Source of the DNA: Streptomyces sp. NRRL F-6492
Lineage (GTDB): Bacteria > Actinomycetota > Actinomycetes > Streptomycetales > Streptomycetaceae
Direction of reading: 5' to 3'
Assembly: GCF_001280125.1 (NCBI RefSeq)
Contig: NZ_LGEG01000116.1
Location: forward strand, 62,001 to 126,000
Length of the DNA stretch: 64,000 nt
Shown here: positions 1 through 8,962 of the stretch, one piece after another
How positions within the stretch are numbered: position 1 is the first letter of the stretch
Layout of the letters: every line of letters begins with the position of its first letter
Notes under the pieces: generated by a model
Seen by the model: only the letters and a program-made list of their open reading frames with translations
Databases searched by the model: none
Told to the model about the DNA's origin: nothing
Program-made: the position numbers and the translations under genes

Positions 1-652
1 GGCCACGCCGCGGACCGGCACCGGCGGCGGGGCGGGCGGTCGGCCGACGGGCGTCTTCTACCCGCCGACGGGCGGCACCGGATACACCCCGGCGCCGCCG
101 CGCACGACGACACCGCCTCCGTACATCCCGCCCGGTCGCACTCCTCCCGGGTACGCCCCGCCCGCCCGCCCCCCGGGGCCGTACCCGAAGCCGGCGAAGA
201 AGTCACGGGGCTGCCTGTTCGGCTGCCTCGGCGTGGTGGTCGGGCTCATGCTGCTGGGGGGCGTGCAGAGCCTCGTCACCGGAGCCCTGGACTCCGCCGG
301 TCCGGACGACGCGAAGCCGTCGGCGAAGCCGGGCGGGACCGGCGCCGCGTGCCCGTCCCGGATCGCGTCCGCGCTGCCGGGCGGCGGGGGCGCCACGCTG
401 GTCGACGCGTTCCGCACGGACGAGCACCGGATCACCCTCTGCCGCACGAAGACCGGAAAGATCTACTACTACGGCGAGTTCAGGGACGGGCGCGAGACGG
501 GCATCGCGATGCCCGCGAAGAAGACGGACGACGGCTACGAGGCGAACAACCGCCCGTACCGCTACGTCATCAGCGGCGACACCGTCAGCATCTACAAGTC
601 GGGCTCCCGGATCGGCCGGGAGGTGCTCACCCCGGAACCCTCTCCGAGCTGA
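1..652 (+). CDS. Proline-rich single-pass membrane protein, 3' part
   Basis: The reading frame is already open at base 2, so the gene begins left of the window. The visible N-terminal part is a disordered Pro/Gly/Thr/Tyr-rich cytoplasmic stretch of about 65 residues. A Lys-Lys-Ser-Arg stop-transfer patch follows, then one hydrophobic helix (GCLFGCLGVVVGLMLLGG, about bases 209-262). The last roughly 110 residues form a probably extracellular domain with YYYGEFRDGRE-like strands and two possible disulfide cysteines (CPSR and LCRT). An ATG at 266 or a GTG at 233 would cut into the membrane helix, so the upstream frame is preferred. No family was recognised. This layout of low-complexity head, helix and small sensor-like domain is common in Streptomyces hypotheticals. 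Confidence 0.7.
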   Translation, partial: ATPRTGTGGGAGGRPTGVFYPPTGGTGYTPAPPRTTTPPPYIPPGRTPPGYAPPARPPGPYPKPAKKSRGCLFGCLGVVVGLMLLGGVQSLVTGALDSAGPDDAKPSAKPGGTGAACPSRIASALPGGGGATLVDAFRTDEHRITLCRTKTGKIYYYGEFRDGRETGIAMPAKKTDDGYEANNRPYRYVISGDTVSIYKSGSRIGREVLTPEPSPS

Positions 653-829
653 GCCCCTCTCCGGCCCGCCGGAACGGGCGGTCGTCGGGGGCTGCCCCCG
701 TCCCGGGACCTCGCACGCCCCGGCCCCGCGCGGCGGGCCCCGCCCGTCGGGCATGATCTGCGGAAAGGGACGGAGCAGCACGGGACGGCGCGGGGGCGCC
801 CTTCCGGATCGCCGACGGGGGGACGCGGC

Positions 830-1393
830 ATGGAGTGGGGAACGCTGGCCGCCACGCTGGGCGGTGGTCTGATCGCGATCGCGGGTACGGTCCTCGCCGA
901 CCGGCTGCGCACCCGTCAGGAACACCGCCGGGGCCTCCAGGAGCGCCGCCGGGACGTCTACACGGAGTTCATCGCGGCGGCGGGCGCGGCCCACACCGAG
1001 CTGCGCCGGCTCGCGCAGGACGGCGCCGGGGCGGGCGGCCTGGAGGAGGCGAGCCGCTCGGCGCTGACGGACGCCCGGGTCTACGAGGTGCGCGAGCGGC
1101 TCTTCCTCGACGCCAGCGCCCGGATCGCGGGCACGGGCCAGACCATGTTCGAGCGGCTCCGCGCCCTCCGGAGGGCGGTAGCCGCGGGCGCCGGCGTCTC
1201 GACCTCCGCGTTCCACGAGGTCTACCACCCCTATCTGGACGCCGTGTGGGCCTACCGCGAGGCCGTCCGCGCCGAGCTGGAGGGCCCCGCGCTCGCCCCG
1301 TCCGACTTCGGCTGGTCCGCGTGGGACGGCCGCGAGCGCTGCCCGCACTGCGCGCAGGGCGGGGCGGGCGCGGCACCCGGGGAGCGCCCGTAG
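830..1393 (+). CDS. Hypothetical membrane-anchored protein (187 aa)
   Basis: ATG start, with the purine-rich GGGGGGACGCGGC just upstream. Residues 4-22 (GTLAATLGGGLIAIAGTVLA) form a hydrophobic segment followed at once by an Arg/Glu-rich helix (DRLRTRQEHRRGLQERRRD), so the protein is probably tethered to the inner face of the membrane. The rest is helical and Ala/Arg/Glu-rich and ends with a CPHC motif that might bind metal. Many Streptomyces genomes carry such short single-helix proteins of unknown function. The product and role are not identified. A long frame on the same strand (835 onwards) that reads through this gene is a codon shadow. Confidence 0.75.
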   Translation: MEWGTLAATLGGGLIAIAGTVLADRLRTRQEHRRGLQERRRDVYTEFIAAAGAAHTELRRLAQDGAGAGGLEEASRSALTDARVYEVRERLFLDASARIAGTGQTMFERLRALRRAVAAGAGVSTSAFHEVYHPYLDAVWAYREAVRAELEGPALAPSDFGWSAWDGRERCPHCAQGGAGAAPGERP

Positions 1394-1394
1394 C

Positions 1395-1477
1395 GGGGCG
1401 GAGACCGGGGGGCCGGGGCGGCCCCCGGCGGGGCGGGGACCGGGCCGGGGCGGCCCTCGGCGGGGCGGACACCGGGG
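1395..1477. repeat. GC-rich degenerate direct repeat between genes
   Basis: The stretch has two and a half imperfect copies of a 32-35 bp unit beginning GGGGCGG, at 1395, 1430 and 1462. Each copy contains GGCCGGGGCGGCCC-like self-complementary sequence, so the RNA can fold into stacked hairpins. It lies between the stop of the 187-aa hypothetical and the promoter side of the GH13 gene, and may serve as a terminator. Confidence 0.55.
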
Positions 1478-1551
1478 CAGGCCGGTTCGGACGCCGTATG
1501 CGGGAAAGGGAACCTACGGCCCGTGCCCCCGATCCCCGGAGGAGACCGTCG

Positions 1552-3312
1552 ATGACGCCCGGCAGCGTGACAGAGCAGACCGACGCGTGGTGGAAGTCCG
1601 CGGTCGTCTACCAGATCTACCCCCGCAGCTTCGCCGACTCCGACGGCGACGGCATCGGCGACCTGGACGGCGTCACCGGCCGTCTGGACCACCTCGCGGA
1701 CCTCGGCGTGGACGTGGTGTGGCTCTCGCCCGTCTATCCGTCGCCGCAGGACGACAACGGCTACGACATCAGCGACTACCAGGACGTCGACCCCGTCTTC
1801 GGCGACCTGGCGGCCTTCGACCGCCTGCTGGCGGCGGTGCACGAGCGCGGCATGAAACTGATCATGGACCTGGTCGTCAACCACACCTCCGACGAGCACC
1901 CCTGGTTCCAGGAGTCGCGCGACCCCGGGAGCCCCAAGCGCGACTGGTACTGGTGGCGCCCGCCGCGCGACGGCGGCGAGCCCAACAACTGGGGCTCGTT
2001 CTTCTCGGGCCCGGCCTGGACGCGCGACCCCGCGAGCGACGCGTACTACCTCCATCTGTTCTCGCCGAAGCAGCCCGACCTCAACTGGGAGAACCCCGAG
2101 GTGCGCGGGGCCGTGCACGCGATGATGCGGTGGTGGCTGGAGCGGGGCGTGGACGGCTTCCGGATGGACGTCGTCAACCTCGTCTCCAAGGACCCGGCGC
2201 TGCCCGACGGGGAACTGCGCGGCGACGGCCCGTACGGCGACGGGTCGCCCTCCTACGTCTGCGGCCCGCGCATCCACGAGTACCTCCGGGAGATGCACCG
2301 GGAGGTGATGGCCCGGTACCCCGGCCGGCTGCTGACCGTCGGGGAGATGCCCGGCGTGACCGTCGAGCAGGCCCGGCTGTTCACCGACCCGCGCCGCGCC
2401 GAACTCGACATGGTGTTCCAGTTCGAGCACGTCGGACTCGACCACGGCGCCCACAAGTTCGACCCGCGACCGCTGCGGCTGACCGACCTGAAGGCGTCCC
2501 TGGGCCGCTGGCAGACCGGCCTCGCGGACGTCGGGTGGAACAGCCTGTACTGGAACAACCACGACCAGCCCCGCGTCGTCTCCCGGTTCGGCGACGACGG
2601 CCCCCGCCACCGCACCCGGTCCGCGACGATGCTCGCCACGGTGCTGCACCTGCACCGGGGCACTCCCTACGTCTACCAGGGGGAGGAGCTGGGCATGGCC
2701 AACGCGCCCCTGCGCACCATCGAGGACTTCCGGGACATCGAGTCCCTGAACCACTACGCGCAGGCGCTGCGCGCGGGGGCGAAGCCCGAGGAGGTGCTGC
2801 CCGGACTGCGCGCGATGGGCCGGGACAACGCCCGCACGCCCATGCAGTGGGACGCCTCCCCGCAGGCCGGCTTCACCACGGGCACGCCCTGGCTGCCCGT
2901 CAATCCGGACCACACCGAGGTCAACGCGGCCGCCGCGTACGCGGATCCGGATTCCGTCTACCACCACTACCGGCGGCTGATCGCCCTGCGCCACGGCGAA
3001 CCGGCCGTCGTGCACGGCGACTTCACCATGCTGCTGCCCGAGGACGAGCGCGTGTACGCCTTCACCCGCCGCCACGGGGGAACGACGCTGCTCGTGGTCG
3101 GCAACTTCACGGGCGACACCGTGGCCGTGGACCTCCCCGGCGGCTGGGAGGACGCCGAACTCGTCCTGGGCAACGGGCCGTCCGCCCCGCCGCGGGACGG
3201 ACGCACGGTCCTCGCGCCCTGGGAGGCGAGGGTGCACCGACGGGTCGTACGGGGCACAGGCGGCGCGACCGGTGCGGGCCGCGGCGCCGATGATCCGCGC
3301 CTGCCCGGGTAG
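1552..3312 (+). CDS. GH13 alpha-glucosidase / oligo-1,6-glucosidase family enzyme
   Basis: 586 residues. It hydrolyses (or transfers) alpha-glucosidic bonds of short malto- or isomalto-oligosaccharides in the cytoplasm; no signal peptide is present. The GH13 barrel is complete. The N-terminal calcium-type loop DSDGDGIGDL is at about 27-36, the nucleophile Asp206 lies in DGFRMDVVN, the acid/base Glu265 in TVGEMPG, and Asp338 in YWNNHDQPR. A C-terminal beta domain follows from about residue 490. The length and the motifs NNWGSFFSGPAW and LPGLRAMGRDNARTPMQW are typical of oligo-1,6-glucosidase/alpha-glucosidase. Substrate preference cannot be read reliably. The ATG at 1552 was chosen because GGAGGAG sits 7 bases upstream. 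The LLM oxidoreductase gene follows after 9 bases, so the two are probably in one operon. Confidence 0.93.
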   Translation: MTPGSVTEQTDAWWKSAVVYQIYPRSFADSDGDGIGDLDGVTGRLDHLADLGVDVVWLSPVYPSPQDDNGYDISDYQDVDPVFGDLAAFDRLLAAVHERGMKLIMDLVVNHTSDEHPWFQESRDPGSPKRDWYWWRPPRDGGEPNNWGSFFSGPAWTRDPASDAYYLHLFSPKQPDLNWENPEVRGAVHAMMRWWLERGVDGFRMDVVNLVSKDPALPDGELRGDGPYGDGSPSYVCGPRIHEYLREMHREVMARYPGRLLTVGEMPGVTVEQARLFTDPRRAELDMVFQFEHVGLDHGAHKFDPRPLRLTDLKASLGRWQTGLADVGWNSLYWNNHDQPRVVSRFGDDGPRHRTRSATMLATVLHLHRGTPYVYQGEELGMANAPLRTIEDFRDIESLNHYAQALRAGAKPEEVLPGLRAMGRDNARTPMQWDASPQAGFTTGTPWLPVNPDHTEVNAAAAYADPDSVYHHYRRLIALRHGEPAVVHGDFTMLLPEDERVYAFTRRHGGTTLLVVGNFTGDTVAVDLPGGWEDAELVLGNGPSAPPRDGRTVLAPWEARVHRRVVRGTGGATGAGRGADDPRLPG

Positions 3313-3321
3313 GCGCGGCCC

Positions 3322-4320
3322 ATGACCGTCTACGGATTCCACGCCTCGCACGAACAGGTGCCCCCGGCCGACCTCCTGGCCGCGGCCGTCCGCGCGGAGG
3401 AGGCCGGCTTCGGCGCCGCCATGTGCTCGGACCACTTCTCGCCCTGGAGCGTCCGGCAGGGCGAGTCGGGCTTCGCCTGGTCCTGGCTCGGCGCCGCCCT
3501 CCAGGCCACCGACCGCATCCCCTTCGGCGTCGTCAACGCACCCGGGCAGCGCTACCACCCCGCGATCGTCGCCCAGGCCATCGGCACCCTCTCCGCCATG
3601 TACCCGGGCCGCTTCTGGGCGGCCCTGGGCAGCGGCGAGGCGTCCAACGAGCACATCACCGGCGACCGCTGGCCGCGCAAGGACGTGCGCAACGCGCGGC
3701 TGCGCGAGTGCGTCGACGTCATCCGGGCCCTGCTGCGCGGCGAGGAGGTGAGCCACGACGGCCTGGTCACCGTGGACCGGGCCCGGCTGTGGACCCGGCC
3801 CGAGACCGTGCCGCCGCTGATCGGCGCCGCGTGCAGCGAGGCCACCGCGGCCTGGTGCGCCGAGTGGGCCGACGGGCTCATCACCGTCAACGCCCCGCAC
3901 GAGCGGCTGCGCCGGATCGTGGACGCCTACCGCTCCGCCGGCGGCGCCGGCGAACTGCGCCTCCAGGTCCACCTCAGCTGGGACCCCGATCCGGACACCG
4001 CCCTCGCCGTCGCGCACGACCAGTGGCGCACCAACGTGCACGGGCCGCCGGTGAGCTGGGACCTGGACACGGCCGAGCTGTTCGACGGCGTCAGCGAGCA
4101 CGTCACGCCGGAGCGGGTCGCGGAGGCGGTCAACGTCTCGGCGGACCTCGGACAGCACGCGGCCTGGCTCCAGGAGTACGCCGACCTCGGCTTCGACACG
4201 GTCATGCTGCACCACGTGGGCCGCGAACAGACCGCGTTCCTCGACGCGTTCGGCGACAAGGTGCTGCCCCGGCTCGACGCCGCCCCGGCGGGGCCCGCGG
4301 TCGTGGAGGACGCCCGATGA
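3322..4320 (+). CDS. LLM-class flavin-dependent oxidoreductase (TIGR03885-like)
   Basis: 332 residues with the bacterial luciferase-like TIM barrel: GFHASHEQ at the first strand, CSDHFSPW after strand 2, and GSGEASNEHITGDRWP in the middle. The best match I recall is the TIGR03885 group of LLM proteins, named as non-F420 flavin oxygenases. The cofactor cannot be decided by eye. It is encoded between two GH13 genes: 9 bases after the first, and overlapping the second by an ATGA (stop 4318-4320, next start 4317). Such coupling implies a shared function, perhaps oxidation or detoxification of a sugar-derived or lipid compound. The real substrate is unknown. Confidence 0.88.
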   Translation: MTVYGFHASHEQVPPADLLAAAVRAEEAGFGAAMCSDHFSPWSVRQGESGFAWSWLGAALQATDRIPFGVVNAPGQRYHPAIVAQAIGTLSAMYPGRFWAALGSGEASNEHITGDRWPRKDVRNARLRECVDVIRALLRGEEVSHDGLVTVDRARLWTRPETVPPLIGAACSEATAAWCAEWADGLITVNAPHERLRRIVDAYRSAGGAGELRLQVHLSWDPDPDTALAVAHDQWRTNVHGPPVSWDLDTAELFDGVSEHVTPERVAEAVNVSADLGQHAAWLQEYADLGFDTVMLHHVGREQTAFLDAFGDKVLPRLDAAPAGPAVVEDAR

Positions 4321-6011
4321 GACTGACCAGGACCTCCGACCTGTGGTGGAAGAACGCCGTCGTGTACTGCCTGGACGTCGAGACGTACCAGGACGGCGAC
4401 GGGGACGGGACCGGCGACTTCGCGGGCCTGACCCAGCGGATCGACCACCTCGTCCGCCTCGGCGTCACCTGCGTCTGGCTGATGCCGTTCTATCCGACCC
4501 GGGAGCGCGACGACGGCTACGACATCACCGACTTCTACGCCGTCGACCCCCGGCTGGGCACCCTCGGGGACTTCACGGAGTTCGTGCGGACCGCCCGCGA
4601 CCGGGGCATCCGGGTCATCGCCGACCTGGTCGTCAACCACACCTCCGACCAGCACCCGTGGTTCCTGGAGGCCCGCTCCAGCCGCACGGCCGCCCGCCGC
4701 GACTGGTACGTCTGGTGCGACGAGCCGCCCGAGGACGGGCCCGACGACGTCGTCTTCCCCGACGCCGAGACGAGCCCCTGGGAGTACGACGAGAAGACCG
4801 GGCAGTACTACCTGCACCGCTTCTACAAGCAGCAGCCCGACCTCAACGTGGCCAACCCCGCCGTGCGCGACGAGATAGCCCGCATCATGGGCTTCTGGAC
4901 GCAGCTCGGGCTGTCCGGATTCCGCGTCGACGCGGTCCCCTTCCTGCTGGAGACCGACGGCCAGGAGGACGCCGGCCGACTGCCCGACCCGCACGAGTAC
5001 CTGGCCGACCTGCGGGCCTTCCTCGGCCGCCGCAACGGCGAGGCGGTCCTCCTCGGCGAGGTCAACCTCCCCTACCCCGACACCCTGCGGTTCTTCGGGG
5101 ACCCGGAGTCCGAGCGGGGCGACGAGCTGACCATGTGCTTCGACTTCATCGGCATGCAGAAGATGTACCTGTCCTTCGCCCGGGGGGAGGCGGGACCGCT
5201 GGCCGCCGCGCTGCGCGAGCGCCCGGAGGCCCCGCGCGACGGGCACTGGGCGACCTTCGTCCGCAACCACGACGAGCTGACGCTCGACAAGCTCGACGAC
5301 GACGAGCGCGCCGAGGTGTTCGCGGCCTTCGGCCCGGACGAGGACATGCAGCTGTACGGCCGGGGTCTGCGGCGCAGGCTGCCGCCCATGGTCGGCGGCG
5401 ACCGCCGCCGCGTGGAGCTGGCCTACAGCCTGCTGTTCAGTCTGCCCGGGACGCCCGTGCTCTTCTACGGCGAGGAGATAGGGATGGGCGAGAACCTCGC
5501 CGCGGAGGGCCGGCAGGCCGTCCGCACCCCCATGCAGTGGACGGCGGGCGAGGGCGCCGGGTTCTCCACCGCGCGGGACGGCGACCTCCCCAATCCGATG
5601 GCCGAGGGCGCCTACGGGCCGGGCCGGGTGAACGTGCGCGACCAGGCGCACGACCCCGGCTCGCTCCTCACGCGCGTGCGGACGCTGGTCGAGCGGTACC
5701 GCGAGGCCCCCGAACTCGCCTGGGGCCGCACGGAGGTGCTCGACGTGGACGACCCCGGCGTCCTGGTCCACCTCAGCTCGCTCCCCGAAGGGGCGGTGCT
5801 GGTCCTGCACAACCTCTCGGCCCGGCAGACCCGCGCGACCACGACCGTGCCCGGCCTGGAGGACGGCCGCACGCTCACCGACGTGTTCACCGGCGACACC
5901 GTCGAGGCGTCGGCCGGCGGCCGCGTCGGCGTCGCCCTGGCACCGTACGGCTACCGCTGGCTGCGGGTGGACACCCCGCTGGACGACCCGGAACGCACGA
6001 CCGTCGTCTGA
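4317..6011 (+). CDS. GH13 trehalose-synthase-like alpha-amylase family protein
   Basis: 564 residues, starting inside the stop codon of the LLM gene. The N-terminus LWWKNAVVYCLDVETYQDGD and the segment RFYKQQPDLN resemble trehalose synthase (TreS, maltose to trehalose isomerisation) more than amylases. The catalytic triad is intact: Asp205 in SGFRVDAVPF, Glu248 in LGEVNLPY, Asp319 in VRNHDELTLD. It lacks the C-terminal maltokinase (Pep2) fusion sometimes found with TreS. Many Streptomyces carry such stand-alone TreS-like paralogues outside the glgE locus, so true trehalose synthase activity is plausible but unproven. It is the last gene of the three-gene unit. A 56-base gap separates it from a convergent gene. 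Confidence 0.9.
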   Translation: MRLTRTSDLWWKNAVVYCLDVETYQDGDGDGTGDFAGLTQRIDHLVRLGVTCVWLMPFYPTRERDDGYDITDFYAVDPRLGTLGDFTEFVRTARDRGIRVIADLVVNHTSDQHPWFLEARSSRTAARRDWYVWCDEPPEDGPDDVVFPDAETSPWEYDEKTGQYYLHRFYKQQPDLNVANPAVRDEIARIMGFWTQLGLSGFRVDAVPFLLETDGQEDAGRLPDPHEYLADLRAFLGRRNGEAVLLGEVNLPYPDTLRFFGDPESERGDELTMCFDFIGMQKMYLSFARGEAGPLAAALRERPEAPRDGHWATFVRNHDELTLDKLDDDERAEVFAAFGPDEDMQLYGRGLRRRLPPMVGGDRRRVELAYSLLFSLPGTPVLFYGEEIGMGENLAAEGRQAVRTPMQWTAGEGAGFSTARDGDLPNPMAEGAYGPGRVNVRDQAHDPGSLLTRVRTLVERYREAPELAWGRTEVLDVDDPGVLVHLSSLPEGAVLVLHNLSARQTRATTTVPGLEDGRTLTDVFTGDTVEASAGGRVGVALAPYGYRWLRVDTPLDDPERTTVV

Positions 6012-6067
6012 CCGGGCCGCCGGAGGCCTCTTCCGCCTCCGCGCGGGGCGCGGCCCGGTCGTACGGT

Positions 6068-6724
6068 TCAGGCGGTGGGCCGGCGGCCGGTGGTGGAGCC
6101 GAAACCGAGCCAGGTGTGGCGGTTGTTCCACCAGCACCAGCCGATCTTGGGGGCGTCGCGCCGCTCGCGGCCGTCGCGGCCGGTGCCGTTGCTGATCCAG
6201 ATCGCCGGGGTGCGGGCGTCCCAGGAGCCGTCGGCCTTGCGCAGCCGGGAGCCGATGGTCATGAAGCAGTGGTTGCGGACGAGGACGTCCGGCGTCTGGA
6301 GCACCCAGTGCATGCCCTCGGTGAGCAGCAGGGGCGTGCGGCCCTCGGCGGCGAGGGCGGGAAGGGCCTCGTCGGGGCTCCAGTTGGACATGCGGTCGCC
6401 GCGGTCGACGCCGTCGACGAGGTAGAGCGGGCCGTCGGGCAGCTCGACGTCCGTCGGGGCGAAGAGGTCGACGTCGGGCATGTCGGTGACGACGAAGCCG
6501 GGCCGCTCGGCGTGGCGCAGCAGCGGGGCGAGCGCGGAGGCGGGGAGGGCGGCGGGGTGGACGGCGAGCAGGGCGCCCCCGGCCCCGCCGCCCGCTTCCG
6601 CGGCGAAGGACCGCACCTCGTCGGCGGTCAGTCCGGCGAGTGCGGGTACACCCAGGTCGATCAGCCGGTCCGCCTGGGCGGCGAGGGCCGGGAGCGGGGG
6701 CGGGAGCGGGGTGGTGTCGGGCAC
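6068..6724 (-). CDS. DUF5701-like hypothetical protein
   Basis: 218 residues from a GTG at 6724. A longer in-frame reading would run through the upstream nuclease gene and is rejected. The C-terminal half is distinctive: EGMHWVLQTPDVLVRNHCF, then AIWISNGTG and KIGWCWWNNRHTWLGFGS. I associate this Trp/Asn/His-rich signature with the actinobacterial DUF5701 family. No signal peptide or membrane segment is present. The start has only a weak purine stretch upstream. It follows the EEP-family gene on the same strand after a 56-base gap and may be cotranscribed with it. No function is known. Confidence 0.75.
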   Translation of the reverse strand: MPDTTPLPPPLPALAAQADRLIDLGVPALAGLTADEVRSFAAEAGGGAGGALLAVHPAALPASALAPLLRHAERPGFVVTDMPDVDLFAPTDVELPDGPLYLVDGVDRGDRMSNWSPDEALPALAAEGRTPLLLTEGMHWVLQTPDVLVRNHCFMTIGSRLRKADGSWDARTPAIWISNGTGRDGRERRDAPKIGWCWWNNRHTWLGFGSTTGRRPTA

Positions 6725-6780
6725 GTCGGATCCGTTTCGTGGTCGGGCCGGGAACAGGACGGGACGGAACGGAGGCGGGG

Positions 6781-7722
6781 CTAGGGCGCCACGACCACGC
6801 TGTAGATCAGGTACCGGTGGTCGGAGAGGTTGGCCGCGCCGGCCGGGGCGTCGGGCTCCACGTCGCACCAGCGGCCGGGAAGGCTGCCGAACAGGTAGTC
6901 GATCTTGACGTCGCTGCTGTGCGTCGGGCGCCCGGTCCGGGGCCTGGTGGTGCCCGGCAGGCCGGCCTGGTCGCATTCGGCGTACCCCGGCTGGCCGGTG
7001 CCGGTGGAGTACAGCTCGGCGGGCTTCCAGACCTTGGCGGAGGAGGCGCCGGCGTCGGGCGGCTGGGTGTTGAAGTCGCCGCCGAAGACGACCTGCGGGT
7101 GGTCCTCGACGACGTCCTTCACGGCGAGCAGGTGGTCGTCGCGGTAGTCGAGGCCGGGGAAGTCGTCGTCGGACTGGCTGCGCGGGAGGTGGGCGTTGCA
7201 GAGCCGGACCCCGAAGTAGGCGGCGGTGGCGCACTGGAACGGCGGGACCAGCTGGGTGCTCGGCCGGATCGTGGGGTACAGGGCCGGGTCCTCCAGCCCC
7301 GCCTTGACCACGATGGCGGTGCCGACGTCGTCGTCGGGGTCCGCGGGCTCGCTGGTGCCCGGTTTGGTCGCGCACGGACTGACCGTCAGGGTGCCCTTCT
7401 GCGACCAGTGGTACGGGGTGAAGTGGACGCTCCAGGCCGGGCCGAGCTGTCTGCCCAGCTCCTTCAGCGTGCTCTGGCAGACCTCCTGGAGCAGCATGGC
7501 CTGCACGTACTTCTCCGTGACCTGCCGCTTGAGCAGGGCGACCTTCTCGGCCGTCCGGCGCTCCGTACAGCCGCCCCAGCGGACGACGTCGCACATGTTC
7601 CAGCTGAGGACCTGGAGGTTCGTGCCTGCCGGTGGCGGCGGCGTGGCGGCCACGCTGCCGCCGGGCCCGATGCCGAGGACCATCAGTGCGACGCCGGCCG
7701 CGGCCGCCGCGAATCTGCGCAT
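6781..7722 (-). CDS. Secreted endonuclease/exonuclease/phosphatase (EEP) family protein
   Basis: 313 residues. A Sec signal peptide (MRRFAAAAAGVALMVLGIGPGGSVA) is followed by the EEP fold: LQVLSWNMCDVV at the first strand, AMLLQEV with the catalytic Glu, VVFGGDFNT with the metal/catalytic Asp-Asn, and LSDHRYLIYSV with the terminal Asp-His. The family includes DNase I, sphingomyelinases and inositol phosphatases; the substrate here is unknown. Two cysteine pairs suggest disulfides outside the cell. The ATG at 7722 was chosen for the AAGAGGGAAC ribosome site and because it begins the signal peptide. A second EEP protein with added FG-GAP repeats is encoded at 57671-59482. Confidence 0.87.
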   Translation of the reverse strand: MRRFAAAAAGVALMVLGIGPGGSVAATPPPPAGTNLQVLSWNMCDVVRWGGCTERRTAEKVALLKRQVTEKYVQAMLLQEVCQSTLKELGRQLGPAWSVHFTPYHWSQKGTLTVSPCATKPGTSEPADPDDDVGTAIVVKAGLEDPALYPTIRPSTQLVPPFQCATAAYFGVRLCNAHLPRSQSDDDFPGLDYRDDHLLAVKDVVEDHPQVVFGGDFNTQPPDAGASSAKVWKPAELYSTGTGQPGYAECDQAGLPGTTRPRTGRPTHSSDVKIDYLFGSLPGRWCDVEPDAPAGAANLSDHRYLIYSVVVAP

Positions 7723-7978
7723 GTTCCCTCTTCCCCCTTCGGCCGGCTCCTCGGCCGGCCGTACGTGTCGACGACGCCGGGGAGGACGGGGCGTGGTCGT
7801 GCCCGGGTCTCCGGCGTCCTCCCCCGCGCCCGGGGGCCGGCCGCGCGGCGTCGAGCTCGACGCCGGTGCGGTCCTCGCCTCCCCGTGACCCGGGTGATCG
7901 CGTTCGATCATACGGCCGGAACGATCACCGGGCCCGGGATATGTCACGTCCTCGACGGGAGCCCGCCCGCCACCGGCG

Positions 7979-8884
7979 TCAGGCGGGTCGCCTGATGCTC
8001 TCGAAGATGCGGGCGAAGCCCTCCGCCCCGTGTCCCGCGTCGATCTGACGTCGGATCAGCTTCTGCACCATGGCGACCGCGTCGGTGCCGACGCCCTGTG
8101 CGGAGCCGGCGGCCAGGATGTCGCCGAGGTCGGAGAACTCCAGGCTCTGCTGTCCCTCCACGGTGTAGTCCCCGCCGTCGATCACCTCGGCGAACTCCTG
8201 GAAGGAACCGGTCATCGCGGTCAGCCAGGGCGCGGCCATGGCGGCGAACTCACCCGCCGTCACGCCGGCCGGCGCGACCATGGCGGCGCCGTGCATGAAC
8301 CCGGCGAACATGACGTACATGCCCGCGAGCAGGGCGAGGTCGTACAGGGACGCGAGGCCGGCGTCCTCGCCGAAGTAGGTGCTGGTCCCCCACAGGCCGA
8401 GCAGCGGCTCGTACCGGTGGAAGACGTCGGCCGACCCGCTGTAGAGGACCGAGGAGCCGGGTCCGCCGATCATCTGCGGTACGGCCATGATGCCGCCGTC
8501 CAGGTACGCGATCCCGGCCCGGCCGGCCCAGGCGGCCAGCTCTCGCGACTGCTCGGGCGAGGTGGTGGTCACGTTGACGAGGGTCCGTCCGGCCAGCTCC
8601 CGGGAGAGCGGGTCGAGCACCTCGTGGACCGACGCGTGGTCGAAGAGGCAGACGACCACCAACCGTCCGGCCCGGACCGCGTCCGCGGCCGTGGCGGCGG
8701 CCCGCGCGCCCCGGGCGACGAGGTCGTCCGCCTTCCCCGGCGACCGGTTCCACACCGTCGTCGGGTGACCGGCCCTCACCAGGGCGTCCGCGAGGGCGCC
8801 GCCCATCGCCCCCAGGCCGAGCACGCTCACCCGGACGCTTCCGTTCTCGTCGCCGTCGTGGTCGCCGTTGCCGTCGGTCGTCAT
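7979..8884 (-). CDS. NAD(P)-dependent imine reductase / beta-hydroxyacid dehydrogenase-like protein
   Basis: 301 residues. The N-terminal Rossmann domain has the fingerprint LGLGAMGGALADALVRAG (about 21-38) followed by TTVWNRSPGKADDL. The TVWNR element, in place of the usual acidic residue, fits NADPH preference and matches Streptomyces imine reductases. The C-terminal half (EGQQSLEFSDLGDI, then LIRRQIDAGHG) is the helical dimerisation domain. An active-site Lys typical of hydroxyisobutyrate dehydrogenases is not obvious, which also favours the imine reductase subgroup. It is transcribed away from the HxlR gene across a promoter region rich in palindromes, so HxlR control is likely. The substrate is unknown. 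Confidence 0.85.
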   Translation of the reverse strand: MTTDGNGDHDGDENGSVRVSVLGLGAMGGALADALVRAGHPTTVWNRSPGKADDLVARGARAAATAADAVRAGRLVVVCLFDHASVHEVLDPLSRELAGRTLVNVTTTSPEQSRELAAWAGRAGIAYLDGGIMAVPQMIGGPGSSVLYSGSADVFHRYEPLLGLWGTSTYFGEDAGLASLYDLALLAGMYVMFAGFMHGAAMVAPAGVTAGEFAAMAAPWLTAMTGSFQEFAEVIDGGDYTVEGQQSLEFSDLGDILAAGSAQGVGTDAVAMVQKLIRRQIDAGHGAEGFARIFESIRRPA

Positions 8885-8962
8885 CCTCGGGGCTTCCCCT
8901 CGTGTCCGTCGCTCGTGTGCTCCGCTCGGTTCCGATCCTCTCCGCCCCCGGTAGGGTTGACC

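Noticed and set aside
1252..4215. Very long minus-strand open frame (about 987 codons) antisense to the GH13/LLM genes
   Set aside because: It is the mirror frame of GC-rich coding sequence. The translation is Val/Gly/Arg/Asp-rich without motifs, while the plus strand encodes intact enzymes.
3322..4320. Biosynthetic gene cluster signature from the LLM oxidoreductase
   Set aside because: LLM enzymes occur in many clusters, but the neighbours are GH13 carbohydrate enzymes and no core synthase, carrier protein or precursor peptide is nearby.
3927..6137. Long minus-strand frame opposite the trehalose-synthase-like gene
   Set aside because: Same antisense artefact. No ribosome site and no recognisable domain; overlaps a complete GH13 gene.
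7893..7929. GGTGATCG ... CGATCACC dyad upstream of the EEP gene at 6781-7722
   Set aside because: 8-bp arms with a 21-base spacer; too weak to call as an operator and not clearly a terminator.
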